Below, piece after piece: positions 48,095-57,474 of a DNA stretch of 64,000 nucleotides. The notes under the pieces were generated by a model. That model did not search any database. It saw only the letters and a list, made by a program, of their open reading frames with translations, and was not told where the DNA came from. Origin of the DNA: DATDIC01 sp963764525 (GTDB taxonomy: Bacteria; Pseudomonadota; Alphaproteobacteria; Acetobacterales; Acetobacteraceae); the NCBI GenBank assembly GCA_963764525.1, contig CAVXTC010000008.1, positions 62,001 through 126,000 on the forward strand. Direction: 5' to 3'. Made by a program: the position numbers and the translations under genes. Numbering within the stretch: position 1 is the stretch's first letter; each line of letters starts with the position of its first letter.

Positions 48095-48739
48095 GTGACG
48101 TTTCCTCAGCGCGTTCCGAACGAGGCCGACGCGGCGCTCGTGGAAGCCTTCCTGCGCGAGCATCCCTCCTGGCTGGCCGACCGCTCGGAACTCTATCGCA
48201 TCCTCACGCCGCCGCGGCGCGTGCATGGCGAACCGTTGGCGGACCACATGGCCGCGATGGTGGGCGCCGAACGGACCCACGCCGCGGCGATGACGGCGCG
48301 CGCCGACGGTGTGCTGGCCGCCGGCCGTGCCGCCGCCGGCCTCACCCAGCGCGTGCAGGCGGCGGTGCTCGCCCTGATCCATGCCGGCGACCCGATGGAG
48401 TGCGTGCACAGCGAATTTCCCGGGATGCTGGCAATCGACGCGGCCGGGCTGTGCATCGAGGACCACCTGCCGGGTGCGCGCGCCATCCCGGCAGGTGTTG
48501 TCGCCGGCCTGCTGGATGGACGCGACGTGGTATTCCGGGTTGATCCGGACGACGCTTCCTTGCTGCACGCCGAGGCCGCCCGGCTGGCCCGCCACGACGC
48601 GCTGGTGCGCGTGCCCTGGTCCGGTCCGCCCGCCCTGCTGGCACTGGTGACGCGCGACCCCGACTCACTCGATCCGGCACAAGGGGCGGGGGCGCTGGCA
48701 TTTCTCGGCCGCGCCGTCGGCGCCGCTCTCGGGCGCTGA
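48095..48739 (+). CDS. DUF484 family protein
   Basis: A 214-residue GAF-like protein from GTG 48095: VEAFLREHPSWLADRSELY is the family's N-terminal signature. The rest predicts one GAF domain (AAVLALIHAGDPMECV, LLALVTRDPDSLDP). DUF484 genes typically precede xerC, as here, with a three-base gap. The molecular function is unknown. Confidence 0.9.
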   Translation: MTFPQRVPNEADAALVEAFLREHPSWLADRSELYRILTPPRRVHGEPLADHMAAMVGAERTHAAAMTARADGVLAAGRAAAGLTQRVQAAVLALIHAGDPMECVHSEFPGMLAIDAAGLCIEDHLPGARAIPAGVVAGLLDGRDVVFRVDPDDASLLHAEAARLARHDALVRVPWSGPPALLALVTRDPDSLDPAQGAGALAFLGRAVGAALGR

Positions 48740-48741
48740 GC

Positions 48742-49695
48742 GTGACCGGCGAGGACGCACGCCAGCGCTTCCTCGACTGGCTGGGCAATGAGCGCCGCGC
48801 CGCGCCGCTGACTGTCGAGGCATACGGGACGGACCTTGCCGATTTCCTTGGCTTTCTGGTGCGCCATCTCGGGGCCGAGCCCGGCGAGAATGATCTTGCG
48901 GCGCTGCGGGCCGCCGATTTCCGCGCCTGGCTGGCCGCGCAGCACGCCGCCGGACTGGCCGCGGCGACCCGCGCCCGGAAACTGGCGGCGCTGCGCAGCT
49001 TCTACCGCTTCCTCGCCCGCCGCCACGGGCTGGAGAACCCGGCGATCCGGCTGGTCTCCACCCCGCGCGTCCGCCGCCCGGCGCCGCGGCCCCTGCCGCC
49101 GCACGATGCCCGCGCGGTCACCACCGACATCGGCGAAAACTCCGACAGCGCCATGATCCAGGCGCGCGATACCGCGCTGTTCACGCTGCTCTATGGCTGC
49201 GGGCTGCGCATCGCCGAGGCGCTGGCGCTGGACATCCGGGACGCGCCGCTGCCGGGAGCGACGGGGATGCTGCGCGTCACCGGCAAGGGCGCCAAGCAGC
49301 GGATCGTCCCGGTGCTGCCGGTGGTGCGCGAGGCGATCGCCGCCTGGCTGCCGCACCACCCCGATCGCCAGCCCGGCAGCCCGCTGTTCGTCGGCGTGCG
49401 CGGCGGGCGCCTCGATCCGGCGGTGGCGCAGCGGACCATGCGAGGCTTCCGGCGCGCGCACGGCCTGCCCGAACACGCGACCCCGCACGCACTGCGGCAC
49501 TCCTTCGCCACCCACCTGCTGGCCGCCGGCGGCGACCTGCGCTCGATCCAGGAATTGCTGGGTCACGCCAGCCTGTCCACCACCCAGCGCTATACCGAGG
49601 TAGATGCCCAGGCGATGCTGCTGGTATGGAGCAAGGCGCATCCGCGGGCGGCGGCTGCGTGCGGTGCCGACCCCAGCCAGGGAACCGTCGAATGA
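48742..49695 (+). CDS. xerC: Tyrosine recombinase XerC
   Basis: A 317-residue tyrosine recombinase from GTG 48742. It resolves chromosome dimers at dif together with XerD. The catalytic set is visible: Arg in YGCGLRIAEALAL, Lys in TGKGAKQRIV, HxxR in PHALRHSFATHLLA, His in LLGHASLSTTQRYT and the final Tyr in the same motif. The N-terminal SAM-like domain precedes it. Its stop overlaps the start of the HAD gene (ATGA). The frame is intact. Confidence 0.95.
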   Translation: MTGEDARQRFLDWLGNERRAAPLTVEAYGTDLADFLGFLVRHLGAEPGENDLAALRAADFRAWLAAQHAAGLAAATRARKLAALRSFYRFLARRHGLENPAIRLVSTPRVRRPAPRPLPPHDARAVTTDIGENSDSAMIQARDTALFTLLYGCGLRIAEALALDIRDAPLPGATGMLRVTGKGAKQRIVPVLPVVREAIAAWLPHHPDRQPGSPLFVGVRGGRLDPAVAQRTMRGFRRAHGLPEHATPHALRHSFATHLLAAGGDLRSIQELLGHASLSTTQRYTEVDAQAMLLVWSKAHPRAAAACGADPSQGTVE

Positions 49696-50369
49696 ACCCA
49701 GCCACGCAAGACGTCGTCTTCCTGTTCGACGTGGACAACACGCTGCTCGACAACGACCGCATCCAGTCGGACCTGCGCGCCCACTTGGCCGAGCATCACG
49801 GCGAGCGCGCCCGGGACCGCTACTGGGAGCTGTTCGAGGAATTGCGGAGCGAACTCGGCTACGCCGATTATCTCGGCGCGCTGGAGCGCTACCGGGTCGA
49901 GGATCTGCACGACCCGCGCGTGCTGCGGATCGCCAACTGGCTGGCCGATTATCCGTTCCCCGACCGTCTGTATGCCGGGGCGCTCGATGCGGTCAGGCAC
50001 GCGCGGCAATGGGGCCAGACCGTCATCCTGTCCGACGGCGACGCGGTGTTCCAGCCGCGCAAGGTGGAATGCTCCGGCCTGTGGCGGGCGTTCGAGGACC
50101 GCATCCTGATCTACATCCACAAGGAGCAGGAACTGGACGACGTCGAGCACTGGTATCCGGCGCGGCACTACGTGCTGATCGACGACAAATTGCGCATCCT
50201 GGATGCCGTGAAGAAAATCTGGGGCACCCGCGTCACCACCGTGTTCCCCCGCCAGGGCCATTACGCGCTCGATCCCGAGGCCCTGGCCACCTATCCCCCG
50301 GCCGATATCCAGATTGACGGGATCGGCGACCTGGTCCGCTTTCAGTTGCCGGCACTCCTGCGGACCTGA
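49692..50369 (+). CDS. HAD-superfamily hydrolase
   Basis: A 225-residue HAD phosphatase: motif I LFDVDNTLLDNDR (nucleophile Asp), motif II ILSDGDAVF, and motif IV YVLIDDKLRILDAV with the paired acids. The alpha-helical cap follows motif I. The substrate is unknown. Coupling with xerC upstream and pgi 18 bases downstream suggests one operon; a sugar-phosphate role is plausible but not shown. Confidence 0.88.
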   Translation: MNPATQDVVFLFDVDNTLLDNDRIQSDLRAHLAEHHGERARDRYWELFEELRSELGYADYLGALERYRVEDLHDPRVLRIANWLADYPFPDRLYAGALDAVRHARQWGQTVILSDGDAVFQPRKVECSGLWRAFEDRILIYIHKEQELDDVEHWYPARHYVLIDDKLRILDAVKKIWGTRVTTVFPRQGHYALDPEALATYPPADIQIDGIGDLVRFQLPALLRT

Positions 50370-50387
50370 GCGAAGAAGGATCCAGCC

Positions 50388-52025
50388 ATGGCACATACAA
50401 AGCCGACCGAAACCGCGGCGTGGCGGGAGCTTGCGGCGCATCAGGCGAAGCTCAAGGACACCCATCTGCGGCAGCTTTTCGCCGATGATCCCGATCGGAC
50501 GGAGCGCTTCTCGGCCGAGGCGGCGGGACTGTTCCTGGATTACTCCAAGAACCGCATCACCAATGATACGCTGCGCCTGCTGCTGCAGCTTGCCGAGCAA
50601 TGCGGCGTGACGGCGCGGCGTGACGCGATGTTCCGCGGCGAGGCGATCAACACCACCGAGCGCCGGGCCGTGCTGCACGTGGCGTTGCGCGCGCCGCGCG
50701 ATGCCACCATCCAGGCGGACGGCCGCAACGTGGTGCCCGAGGTGCATGCGGTGCTGGACCGGATGGCGGATTTCGCCGCCCGGGTCCGGGATGGGTCCTG
50801 GAAAGGCCACACCGGCAAGCGCATCCGCACGGTGATCAATATCGGGATCGGCGGGTCCTATCTCGGCCCGGAGATGGCGTATTTGGCGCTACGCCCGTTC
50901 ACCGATCGCGCGCTGACGGTGCGCTTCGTGTCCAACGTCGATGGGGCGAACTTCACCGAGGCGACCCAGGGCCTGGACCCCGGGGAAACCCTGTTCGTCA
51001 TCTCGTCCAAGACTTTCACCACGCTGGAGACGATGACCAATGCCGCCACCGCCCGCGCCTGGGTGGTCGGTGCGCTGGGCGCCGAGGCCGCGGTGGCGCG
51101 GCATTTCGTGGCGGTTTCCACCAACGCCGAGGGGGTGAAGAAATTCGGCATCGACGCGGCCAACATGTTCGGCTTCTGGGACTGGGTCGGCGGCCGCTAT
51201 TCGATGGACTCGGCGATCGGCCTATCGACCATGATCGCCATCGGCCCGGATCATTTTCGCGACATGCTGGCCGGCTTCCATGCCATGGACGAGCATTTCC
51301 GCACCGCCCCGCTGGCCCGCAACCTGCCGGTCCTGCTGGGGCTGCTGACCGTCTGGTACAACAATTTCTTCGGCGCGCAGACCTTGGGGGTAATGCCGTA
51401 CGCGGCGCCGCTGGCCCGTTTCCCCGCCTATCTCCAGCAGTTGCAGATGGAGAGCAACGGCAAGCACGTCGCGCTGGATGGCTCGCACGTCGAGTGGCAG
51501 ACCGGCCCGATTATCTGGGGCGAGCCCGGCACCGACGGCCAGCACTCGTTCTACCAGTTGCTGCACCAGGGCACCAAGCTGATCCCGTGTGATCTGATCG
51601 GCTTCTGCGCCCCACTCAGCCCGCTGACCGCGCAGCACGATCTGCTGATGGCGAACCTGTTCGCCCAGGCCGAGGGGCTGGCGTTCGGCAAATCCGCCGA
51701 GGAACTGAAAGCCGAGGGGTCCCCGGACTTCCAGACGCCGTTCCGGGTGACCGAGGGCAACCGGCCGACCAACATTATCCTGGCGGAACGGCTGGACCCG
51801 CGCACGCTGGGCAGCCTGGTGGCGCTGTATGAGCACAGCGTGTTCACCCAGGGGGCGATCTGGGCGATCGATTCATTCGATCAATGGGGCGTCGAGCTCG
51901 GCAAAATGCTGGCCACGCGCATCATCCCGGAGCTGCAGGGCGCCGCCGAGCCGGCGCTGAGCCACGACAGTTCGACCAACGCGCTTATTCGCCGCTACCG
52001 GCGGCTGCGAGGGCCGGCTCGCTGA
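50388..52025 (+). CDS. pgi: Glucose-6-phosphate isomerase
   Basis: Interconverts glucose-6-phosphate and fructose-6-phosphate. The 545-residue protein starts MAHTKPTETAAWRELAAHQA. Family signatures are NIGIGGSYLGPEMAY, FVISSKTFTTLETMTNA, QLQMESNGKHV with the catalytic Glu, GQHSFYQLLHQG with the His, and FDQWGVELGK with the Lys. The 3' end overlaps the convergent kinase gene by 41 bases. The frame is intact. Confidence 0.97.
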   Translation: MAHTKPTETAAWRELAAHQAKLKDTHLRQLFADDPDRTERFSAEAAGLFLDYSKNRITNDTLRLLLQLAEQCGVTARRDAMFRGEAINTTERRAVLHVALRAPRDATIQADGRNVVPEVHAVLDRMADFAARVRDGSWKGHTGKRIRTVINIGIGGSYLGPEMAYLALRPFTDRALTVRFVSNVDGANFTEATQGLDPGETLFVISSKTFTTLETMTNAATARAWVVGALGAEAAVARHFVAVSTNAEGVKKFGIDAANMFGFWDWVGGRYSMDSAIGLSTMIAIGPDHFRDMLAGFHAMDEHFRTAPLARNLPVLLGLLTVWYNNFFGAQTLGVMPYAAPLARFPAYLQQLQMESNGKHVALDGSHVEWQTGPIIWGEPGTDGQHSFYQLLHQGTKLIPCDLIGFCAPLSPLTAQHDLLMANLFAQAEGLAFGKSAEELKAEGSPDFQTPFRVTEGNRPTNIILAERLDPRTLGSLVALYEHSVFTQGAIWAIDSFDQWGVELGKMLATRIIPELQGAAEPALSHDSSTNALIRRYRRLRGPAR

Positions 52026-52809
52026 CCGGTGCCGCTGGGGCTGTTGGCTCCGCTGGTGGGGATTGGGCCTCGAAGGCGTAATCCAGCCGCGCGTCCCATA
52101 GGCGCACCCCGCCGGTGATGCCGGCCTCGTTGTCCACGAGCTTCACTCGATCGGGCAAAGGCGGCTCGATCAGCCTTGCGTTGCCGCCGCCGATATAGAG
52201 CGTGTCGTAGCTGACCAGGGTATCGATGTAGCCGATCACCTTGCGGATGCGGCGGAGCCAATGGGCGCGACCGATCTCCTTCAGCGCCGCCTGGCCGACA
52301 TACTGGTCGTAGGTCTTGCCGGTCTTCACCGGGTGCTGGGCCATTTCCAGGTGCGGTGCCAGCCGGCCGTTCTCATACAGGGCGAATCCCATTCCGGTGC
52401 CCATGGTCAGCACGCATTCGACCCCTTGCCCGCTGATCACCCCCAGGCCCTGAACGGTGGCGTCATTCAGCATGCGGGCCGGCCGGCCAAGCTTCTCGGC
52501 CAGCGTCGGGGCCAGCGGAAAGCCGTGCCAGTCCTTGGTGCCAAGATTGGGCGCGGTCAGCACCGCGCCGGCCCGCACCACCCCGGGAAAGCCAATGGAG
52601 ATGCGGTCGAAATGCCCCAGCGGCCCGGCCAGTTCGACCAGCGCGGCGACCACGGCGGCGGGTTTCGCCGGCTTGGGGGTCACCACGCGGGCGGGTCCGG
52701 AGATCATCTTGCCGGCCGCGTCCAGAATCCCGGCCTTGAGATGACTGCCGCCGATATCGATCGCCAGGGTCAGGACGTCGGCCTGGTCACGTCGGGTGGT
52801 GCGGGGCAT
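51985..52809 (-). CDS. ppgK: ROK-family glucokinase (polyphosphate glucokinase-like)
   Basis: A 274-residue kinase starting MPRTTRRDQADVLTLAID. The phosphate-1 loop is AIDIGGSHLKAG and the second ECVLTMGTGMGFALYENG; DRISIGFPGVVRAG and LNDATVQGLGV are substrate-site blocks seen in polyphosphate/ATP glucokinases, and the zinc-site motif of classic ROK proteins is lacking. It would make glucose-6-phosphate, the substrate of the overlapping pgi. Convergent orientation with a 41-base antisense overlap. The Ala/Pro C-terminal tail is encoded by the overlap. Confidence 0.88.
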   Translation of the reverse strand: MPRTTRRDQADVLTLAIDIGGSHLKAGILDAAGKMISGPARVVTPKPAKPAAVVAALVELAGPLGHFDRISIGFPGVVRAGAVLTAPNLGTKDWHGFPLAPTLAEKLGRPARMLNDATVQGLGVISGQGVECVLTMGTGMGFALYENGRLAPHLEMAQHPVKTGKTYDQYVGQAALKEIGRAHWLRRIRKVIGYIDTLVSYDTLYIGGGNARLIEPPLPDRVKLVDNEAGITGGVRLWDARLDYAFEAQSPPAEPTAPAAPVSEPALAAAGSGE

Positions 52810-53123
52810 GGCGTTCTTCTCCGGATATCTTGCGGGGCAGCATACACATTCAAGCAGATGTTGTGCCGCGGTAAATCGCCCTTCTCGTTCGGAAGGAGGT
52901 TGGGGGCCGGTGGCGTAGGCGGCGGTGCTCGATAGCCGATCGGGGGGAAATCCGCCACTGGGAACTGCGGGCTTCCAAGAGAGACACCGATCGCACCCGG
53001 CAGTTCGGTTCCCGCACCTGCCAACCATTTATGGTTGTTTCGAACCTAGCCCGGTTGTATGCTGAGAACGGTAGGCAGGGCGGTGAGGACCGAGCCCCTG
53101 AGGGGCTTCGGAGGTCCGTTACG
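52810..53123. other. Intergenic region opening the TerB island
   Basis: About 310 bases. A short hairpin GAGCCCC-TGA-GGGGCTTC lies at about 53092-53109, just before a GGAGG ribosome site and the ATG at 53124, and might shape translation of the next gene. No gene was recognised in the rest. Confidence 0.45.
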
Positions 53124-53720
53124 ATGGTTCCACTTGTCCGTCCAAAATCCGGAAGCCTTCGAACCAAGCTCCTGGCGAGCGCCGGGGTAGCGATGGTGAC
53201 CGCGGGCGCACAGGCGCGGACCTTGGTTCACCTCAAGCAGACGGTCTGGGGCTGCGTCAACCCCGACGTGGCGGCGACCATAAACGACGAGACCAATCCT
53301 GGCAGATATGACCCGGCCTGGGTGGCGCGGACCAGCGACATGGGCGAGTGCGTCGCAATCTCGCCCCGCAGCGTCTGGGAGCCGCTCACCGGCGACCGCA
53401 ACGGCTTCACTTACGTCGCGTACCGGGGGACAACTGCAAGGCCTAGCTCGGTCTGGGTCCCGACGGCCGATCTTGTGTTCCTGCCTCCGGAGCCGGTGGC
53501 GCCAGCACCGGCAACCGTTATCTCCGAGCCGCTACCGCCGCCCGCAGCTTCGCCCGGGCCGCCCGTAACAGCAACACCCACCTCGACGCCCGCGCAACCG
53601 GACGTCGCACCACCGGCGCCGCAGGCCGTGGCACCGGAGCAGCCGCTCGCGCCCGCCGAGGGCGCGCCAGTACCCTGGACCGCAGCCTGCATTCAGGAAC
53701 GACGGCGGGTCAGGCGTTAG
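53124..53720 (+). CDS. Exported SH3-like domain with Pro-rich linker (probable N-terminus of the TerB protein)
   Basis: From ATG 53124, MVPLVRPKSGSLRTKLLASA leads into a signal peptide ending AGAQA. Then about 100 residues with a small beta-barrel pattern (VHLKQTVWGCVNPDVAATIN, GECVAISPRSVWEPL, FTYVAYRGT, SSVWVPTADL) suggest an SH3-like domain with two Cys, followed by some 60 residues of Pro/Ala-rich linker. The frame stops at 53720, but one base away it continues as FRNDGGSGVRGLIVLGIIVV, a transmembrane helix with no start codon of its own nearby. I infer this is the periplasmic part of the following protein. Confidence 0.6.
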   Translation: MVPLVRPKSGSLRTKLLASAGVAMVTAGAQARTLVHLKQTVWGCVNPDVAATINDETNPGRYDPAWVARTSDMGECVAISPRSVWEPLTGDRNGFTYVAYRGTTARPSSVWVPTADLVFLPPEPVAPAPATVISEPLPPPAASPGPPVTATPTSTPAQPDVAPPAPQAVAPEQPLAPAEGAPVPWTAACIQERRRVRR

Positions 53721-53721
53721 A

Positions 53722-56048
53722 GGGCTGATCGTCCTGGGCATCATCGTTGTTGCGGTTTTTTTTTGGCGCTCGGTACGTAAGCGCAAAACCGCCCACTCCG
53801 GCGCTCGACGCACCCCAGCCAAGCCTAAGCAAGCAGCTGAGATGGTTGCTTTTCGAGTTGCGCTGTCCTCACGTACTCGAGGTCAACAAAAGCGCTCCGC
53901 CTCGGGAACCGGCGGCCTCGGACCGGAGGGGATCTTTCAGGATCGATCCTTCGTCGCTCGTGCGGACCGAGCCGAAGAAGGAACCCAAGACCAAAACATC
54001 GAGCGGTCCCGTCTGGCATCCGCCCGGCGCCCCGGTCCAAATTGCCGGTCATCTCGTCTCCGACGGCATGATCTACGTCGGCCGTTCGACCGGCAGGTTT
54101 GGCCACGTTGACGGATGCTTCGTGGACCCAAGCCTTCCCGTCGCTTCTTCCGCGCCGAGCGCCGGATCGCTCGGATATTGGCCGTCGTACGCGGGTATCA
54201 CCCCGGAATGCAGGCGCGCTTACCTGGAATGGCTCGCGGCGGGGAAACGGTCGCCGTGCATCGATATCGGTTATGTCTTCCTATACTTCTATGGATTGGA
54301 GCGGCGGCTGTTCGTCGAGACGCCGCCCGCCGAAGAGGTCGGCGCGCTCGTTGCGGAAGTCGAGCGCCTCAGGACGATCTACGCCGGCAACCGGTCGTTC
54401 GACGGCTACAGCCGTCGCCTCCTCGACGCGGTCTTCATGTTGTACGGCATTGGCCAGGCGGGCGGGTTCGTTCCGGACCTGGGGACGCCAACCGGCGAAA
54501 TGACGCTGCCCCTGAAGGTCGCTATCGGACGCGAAGCTGGCTGCCGGGCGTCCGCTGGGTTTCGATCTCGCCGTTGCGGGTCTGCTCGGATTGCATGACT
54601 TCTGCGCGATCCACCACGTCACGCTTGATTTGGGCAGAGCCGTATTCTTGGACGTCTTGCGCCCGCGTTTTCAGGCGGCCTTCCCGGGCGGCTTCGATCT
54701 GCGCAACCACAAGGACGCCCACCTCGACCTTCACTACAAGGGTGCCACTGCTGGGTTGTCGGTGGATCTTGCGGCCAAGCTGGACCTGCACCTGCCCGAT
54801 CCGATTAAGCTCACCTGGACGAAGCTGCTGGACCTCGCTGGCACCGCGGCCCGCGAAATCGATCCCCATGTGAAGATGCTCGTCCATCATCCGGAAAAGT
54901 CAGGTTCTCTGGCGGCGCTCCTCACTTGCCCGCCCGAGCTCGCGCGCGTCACAGCGGCGGATGGCCGCCGCTGGATCGAACTGCTCCCGTCACCGGCGGC
55001 GGTCGGGTTCGGCGAGCTCGCGCGGCACGCCATAGGTGCCGTTGGCACCAAGTGGACGATTCGCCAGCATCGCCAGGTCGCCGAGGCGCTCGCGAAAATT
55101 GCTCGTGGAATGGAGCCCGATCCTGAGGACGGGACCGAGCACCTAGCCGACAATACCGTCGTTTACACATTTAAAGGCGCGAACGCGTCAAGCCCGCGCA
55201 CGCGCGAATTCAAGACAGCCTCTGCGGCCGCCTCGCTCGTTGCCGGAATCGCGGCGGCGACGGCGCCTACCGAGCTCGTCGAGAGCTCTTGGCTGCAGCG
55301 TCTGCCGTCGCGTCTTGCGTTGAGCCGCGACGAGACGGTGCGGCTCGGAGCCCGCCTCGCTTGGCTGCGGGGATCGGGGTTCTCGCTAGCCAAGATCAAG
55401 CCCTTCCTTACCGAGGCCACTCGCGAGGAAAGGGAGTTTTGCGCCTGGTCGGCCACGGTTGCTGCAGGCGCCACCGGCACGATCGGCAAGACGCAGGTCG
55501 CCATGCTGGAGGCGATCTACGACACGCTGGGAGTTCCTCGCGGCTCTCTCTACGCAGGTCTGCATGCCGGCCTGGGCGCTGCGACGGTGACCACCGACGG
55601 TCCTGTGGACGTCGCGGAAGCGGTTCCGGAAATCCTTCACCCCGTTCCGCGCCCTCCGGCCGCGGTGCCTGTCGCCCACGCCAAGGACAAGCTTGCGTCC
55701 GTCCGCGCGGAGACGGAACGCGTCTCGGCCCTGTTGGCCAACGTCTTCAAGGGAGGAGAAGAGCCCGCTCCGGCGACACCACAAGCCGCCCAGGAAGGCC
55801 CGCTCGCCGGGCTCGACGCCGAACACTCGGGGCTCGTGCGTCAGCTCCTCCATCGCGCCGAGTGGTCGCGCGCCGAGTTCGACGCCGCCGCCGTAGCTAC
55901 CGGTCTGATGCCCGGGGGCGCGATGGAGGCCATCAACGAGTGGGCCTTCGATCGCCATGGGGAAGGCCTGCTCGAGGACGGCGATCCGGTCCTAGTGAAC
56001 GCCGCACTACTCCAGGGCGAAGCCGAGGCGGTCGCCGCCGCTGAATAA
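53722..56048 (+). CDS. TerB_N/TerB_C domain protein with N-terminal transmembrane helix, frameshifted
   Basis: A transmembrane segment (GLIVLGIIVVAVFFW then RSVRKRK) and a basic linker are followed in the next frame by FRIDPSSLVRTEPKKEP and the TerB_N domain: YWPSYAGITPECRRAYLEWL and DIGYVFLYFYGLERRLF. A shift near 54530 leads to DAKLAAGRPLGFDLAVAGLL and on through a central TerB-like helical part (KIARGMEPDPEDGTEHLADN, LRGSGFSLAKIKPF) to TerB_C (AEFDAAAVATGLMPGGAMEA, INEWAFDRHGEGLLEDGD). Residues 54591-56048 read cleanly. TerB domains occur in tellurite/stress and DNA-processing systems. It is directly followed by the BrxD-like and helicase genes. Confidence 0.75.
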
Positions 56049-56094
56049 ATTACCGAACCGGCCGCACCCGGCCTTTTACGGAGCCATCCCCGCC

Positions 56095-57448
56095 ATGCCA
56101 GCCGTAATCCCCGTCAAGGAGCGCGACGGCGCGATCCAAGCACTCCGCGCGGGCGTCGTGCCTCGGACTCGGCATCCGCCACGTCCAGGTCGGTCGCGCC
56201 CGCGAGGTGCAGGAGACCATCCGCGACATGACTCGCATCGCCGAAGGCGGGTCCGCCGTACGCTTCGTCATCGGCGAATACGGCTCCGGCAAGACCTTCT
56301 TCCTTACCCTCGCCCGGAACGTGGCGGCCGAAAAAAAGCTGGTCGTGATGCACGCCGACCTGTCGCCGGAGCGCCGCCTGCACGCCAGCGGCGGCCAGGC
56401 GCGGCCTTTGTGCGCCGAGCTGGTTCTGAGCATGTCGACGCGCACGAAGCCCGAGGGGCAGCGCTTGGCGAGCGTCCTGGAGCGCTTTCTCGGGCGAAGT
56501 GCAGCAAGCAGGCGACCGCTGATCGCCGCGACGTCGGCGAGGTCATCCGCGAGCGGCTGGACGTCGTCCGCGAGGGCGTCGCCGGATTCGATTTTGCCGA
56601 GGTCGTGGTCCGGGACCTGGCAGGGCTTTGAAGAAGGAAATGAGATCCTCAAGGCCGCCGCCCTGCGATGGCTCCGTGCCGAGTACACGCTCAAGACGGA
56701 GGCACGAGAGGCGCTGGGCGTGCGCGCGATCGTCGACGATGCTGGCGTCTACGACCACCTCAAGGCAGTCTCGCGGCTCATCCGCCTCGCCGGTTACGAC
56801 GGCACGCTCGATCGTCCTGGACGAGATGGTGAACCTCTACAAGCTGGTGAACTCCCAGGCGCGCAGGTCGAACTACGAGCAAATCTTCGCATCGTCAACG
56901 AAGTGCTCCAGGGCACGGCCGACCGGCTCGGGCTTCTATTTCGGTGGCACACCGGAATTCCTGATGGACAGCCGCCGAGGCCTGTTCTCCTACGAGGCCT
57001 TGCGGTCGCGCCTCGCCGAGAATTCTTTCGCGCGGAGGGCCTCGTCGACTTGTCTGGCCCGGTGATCCGCCTCCAGAGCCTCACCCCCGAGGAGATGCAC
57101 GTCCTCCTGGAGCGGTTGCGTTTCCTCTGGGCGGGTGGAGACGCCAAACGCCTGCCGGTCCCGGACGAGGCCCTCCCCGCTTTTCTCACACATTGCTCAA
57201 AGAAGATCGGGGACGACTATTTCCGCACGCCCCGCAACACGATTAGGGCGTTCCTGGATCTGTTGGCTATCCTAGAGCAAAATCCAGGGTCAGACTGGGT
57301 AAGCTTGCTCGGCGCCGTCCACGTCGAGCCCGACCGGCCAGTGTCGCAGCCGGACATCGAGGACGTGCCGGCCCCACAAGGCGCAGGCGCCGGACGGCTC
57401 GCGCTCGACCGCCACGACGAGGACAGCTTGGCCACTTTCAGGCTCTGA
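56095..57448 (+). CDS. BrxD-like P-loop ATPase (DUF2791), several frameshifts
   Basis: MPAVIPVKERDGAIQALRAG (56095) shifts at about 56160 to LGIRHVQVGRAREVQETIRD. The P-loop is RFVIGEYGSGKTFFLTLARN, with VMHADLSPERRLHASGGQAR after it. Other frames supply GEVIRERLDVVREGVAGFDF, then ILKAAALRWLRAEYTLKTEA, Walker B IVLDEMVNLYKLVNSQARR, FYFGGTPEFLMDSRRGLFSY, and finally LVDLSGPVIRLQSLTPEEMH to the end at 57448. Rejoined length is about 445 residues. The family (DUF2791) supplies the BrxD ATPase of type 2 BREX systems. At least four single-base shifts are present. Confidence 0.8.
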
Positions 57449-57474
57449 AGTCGAGGTCGCGAGGCGGCCGCCAC

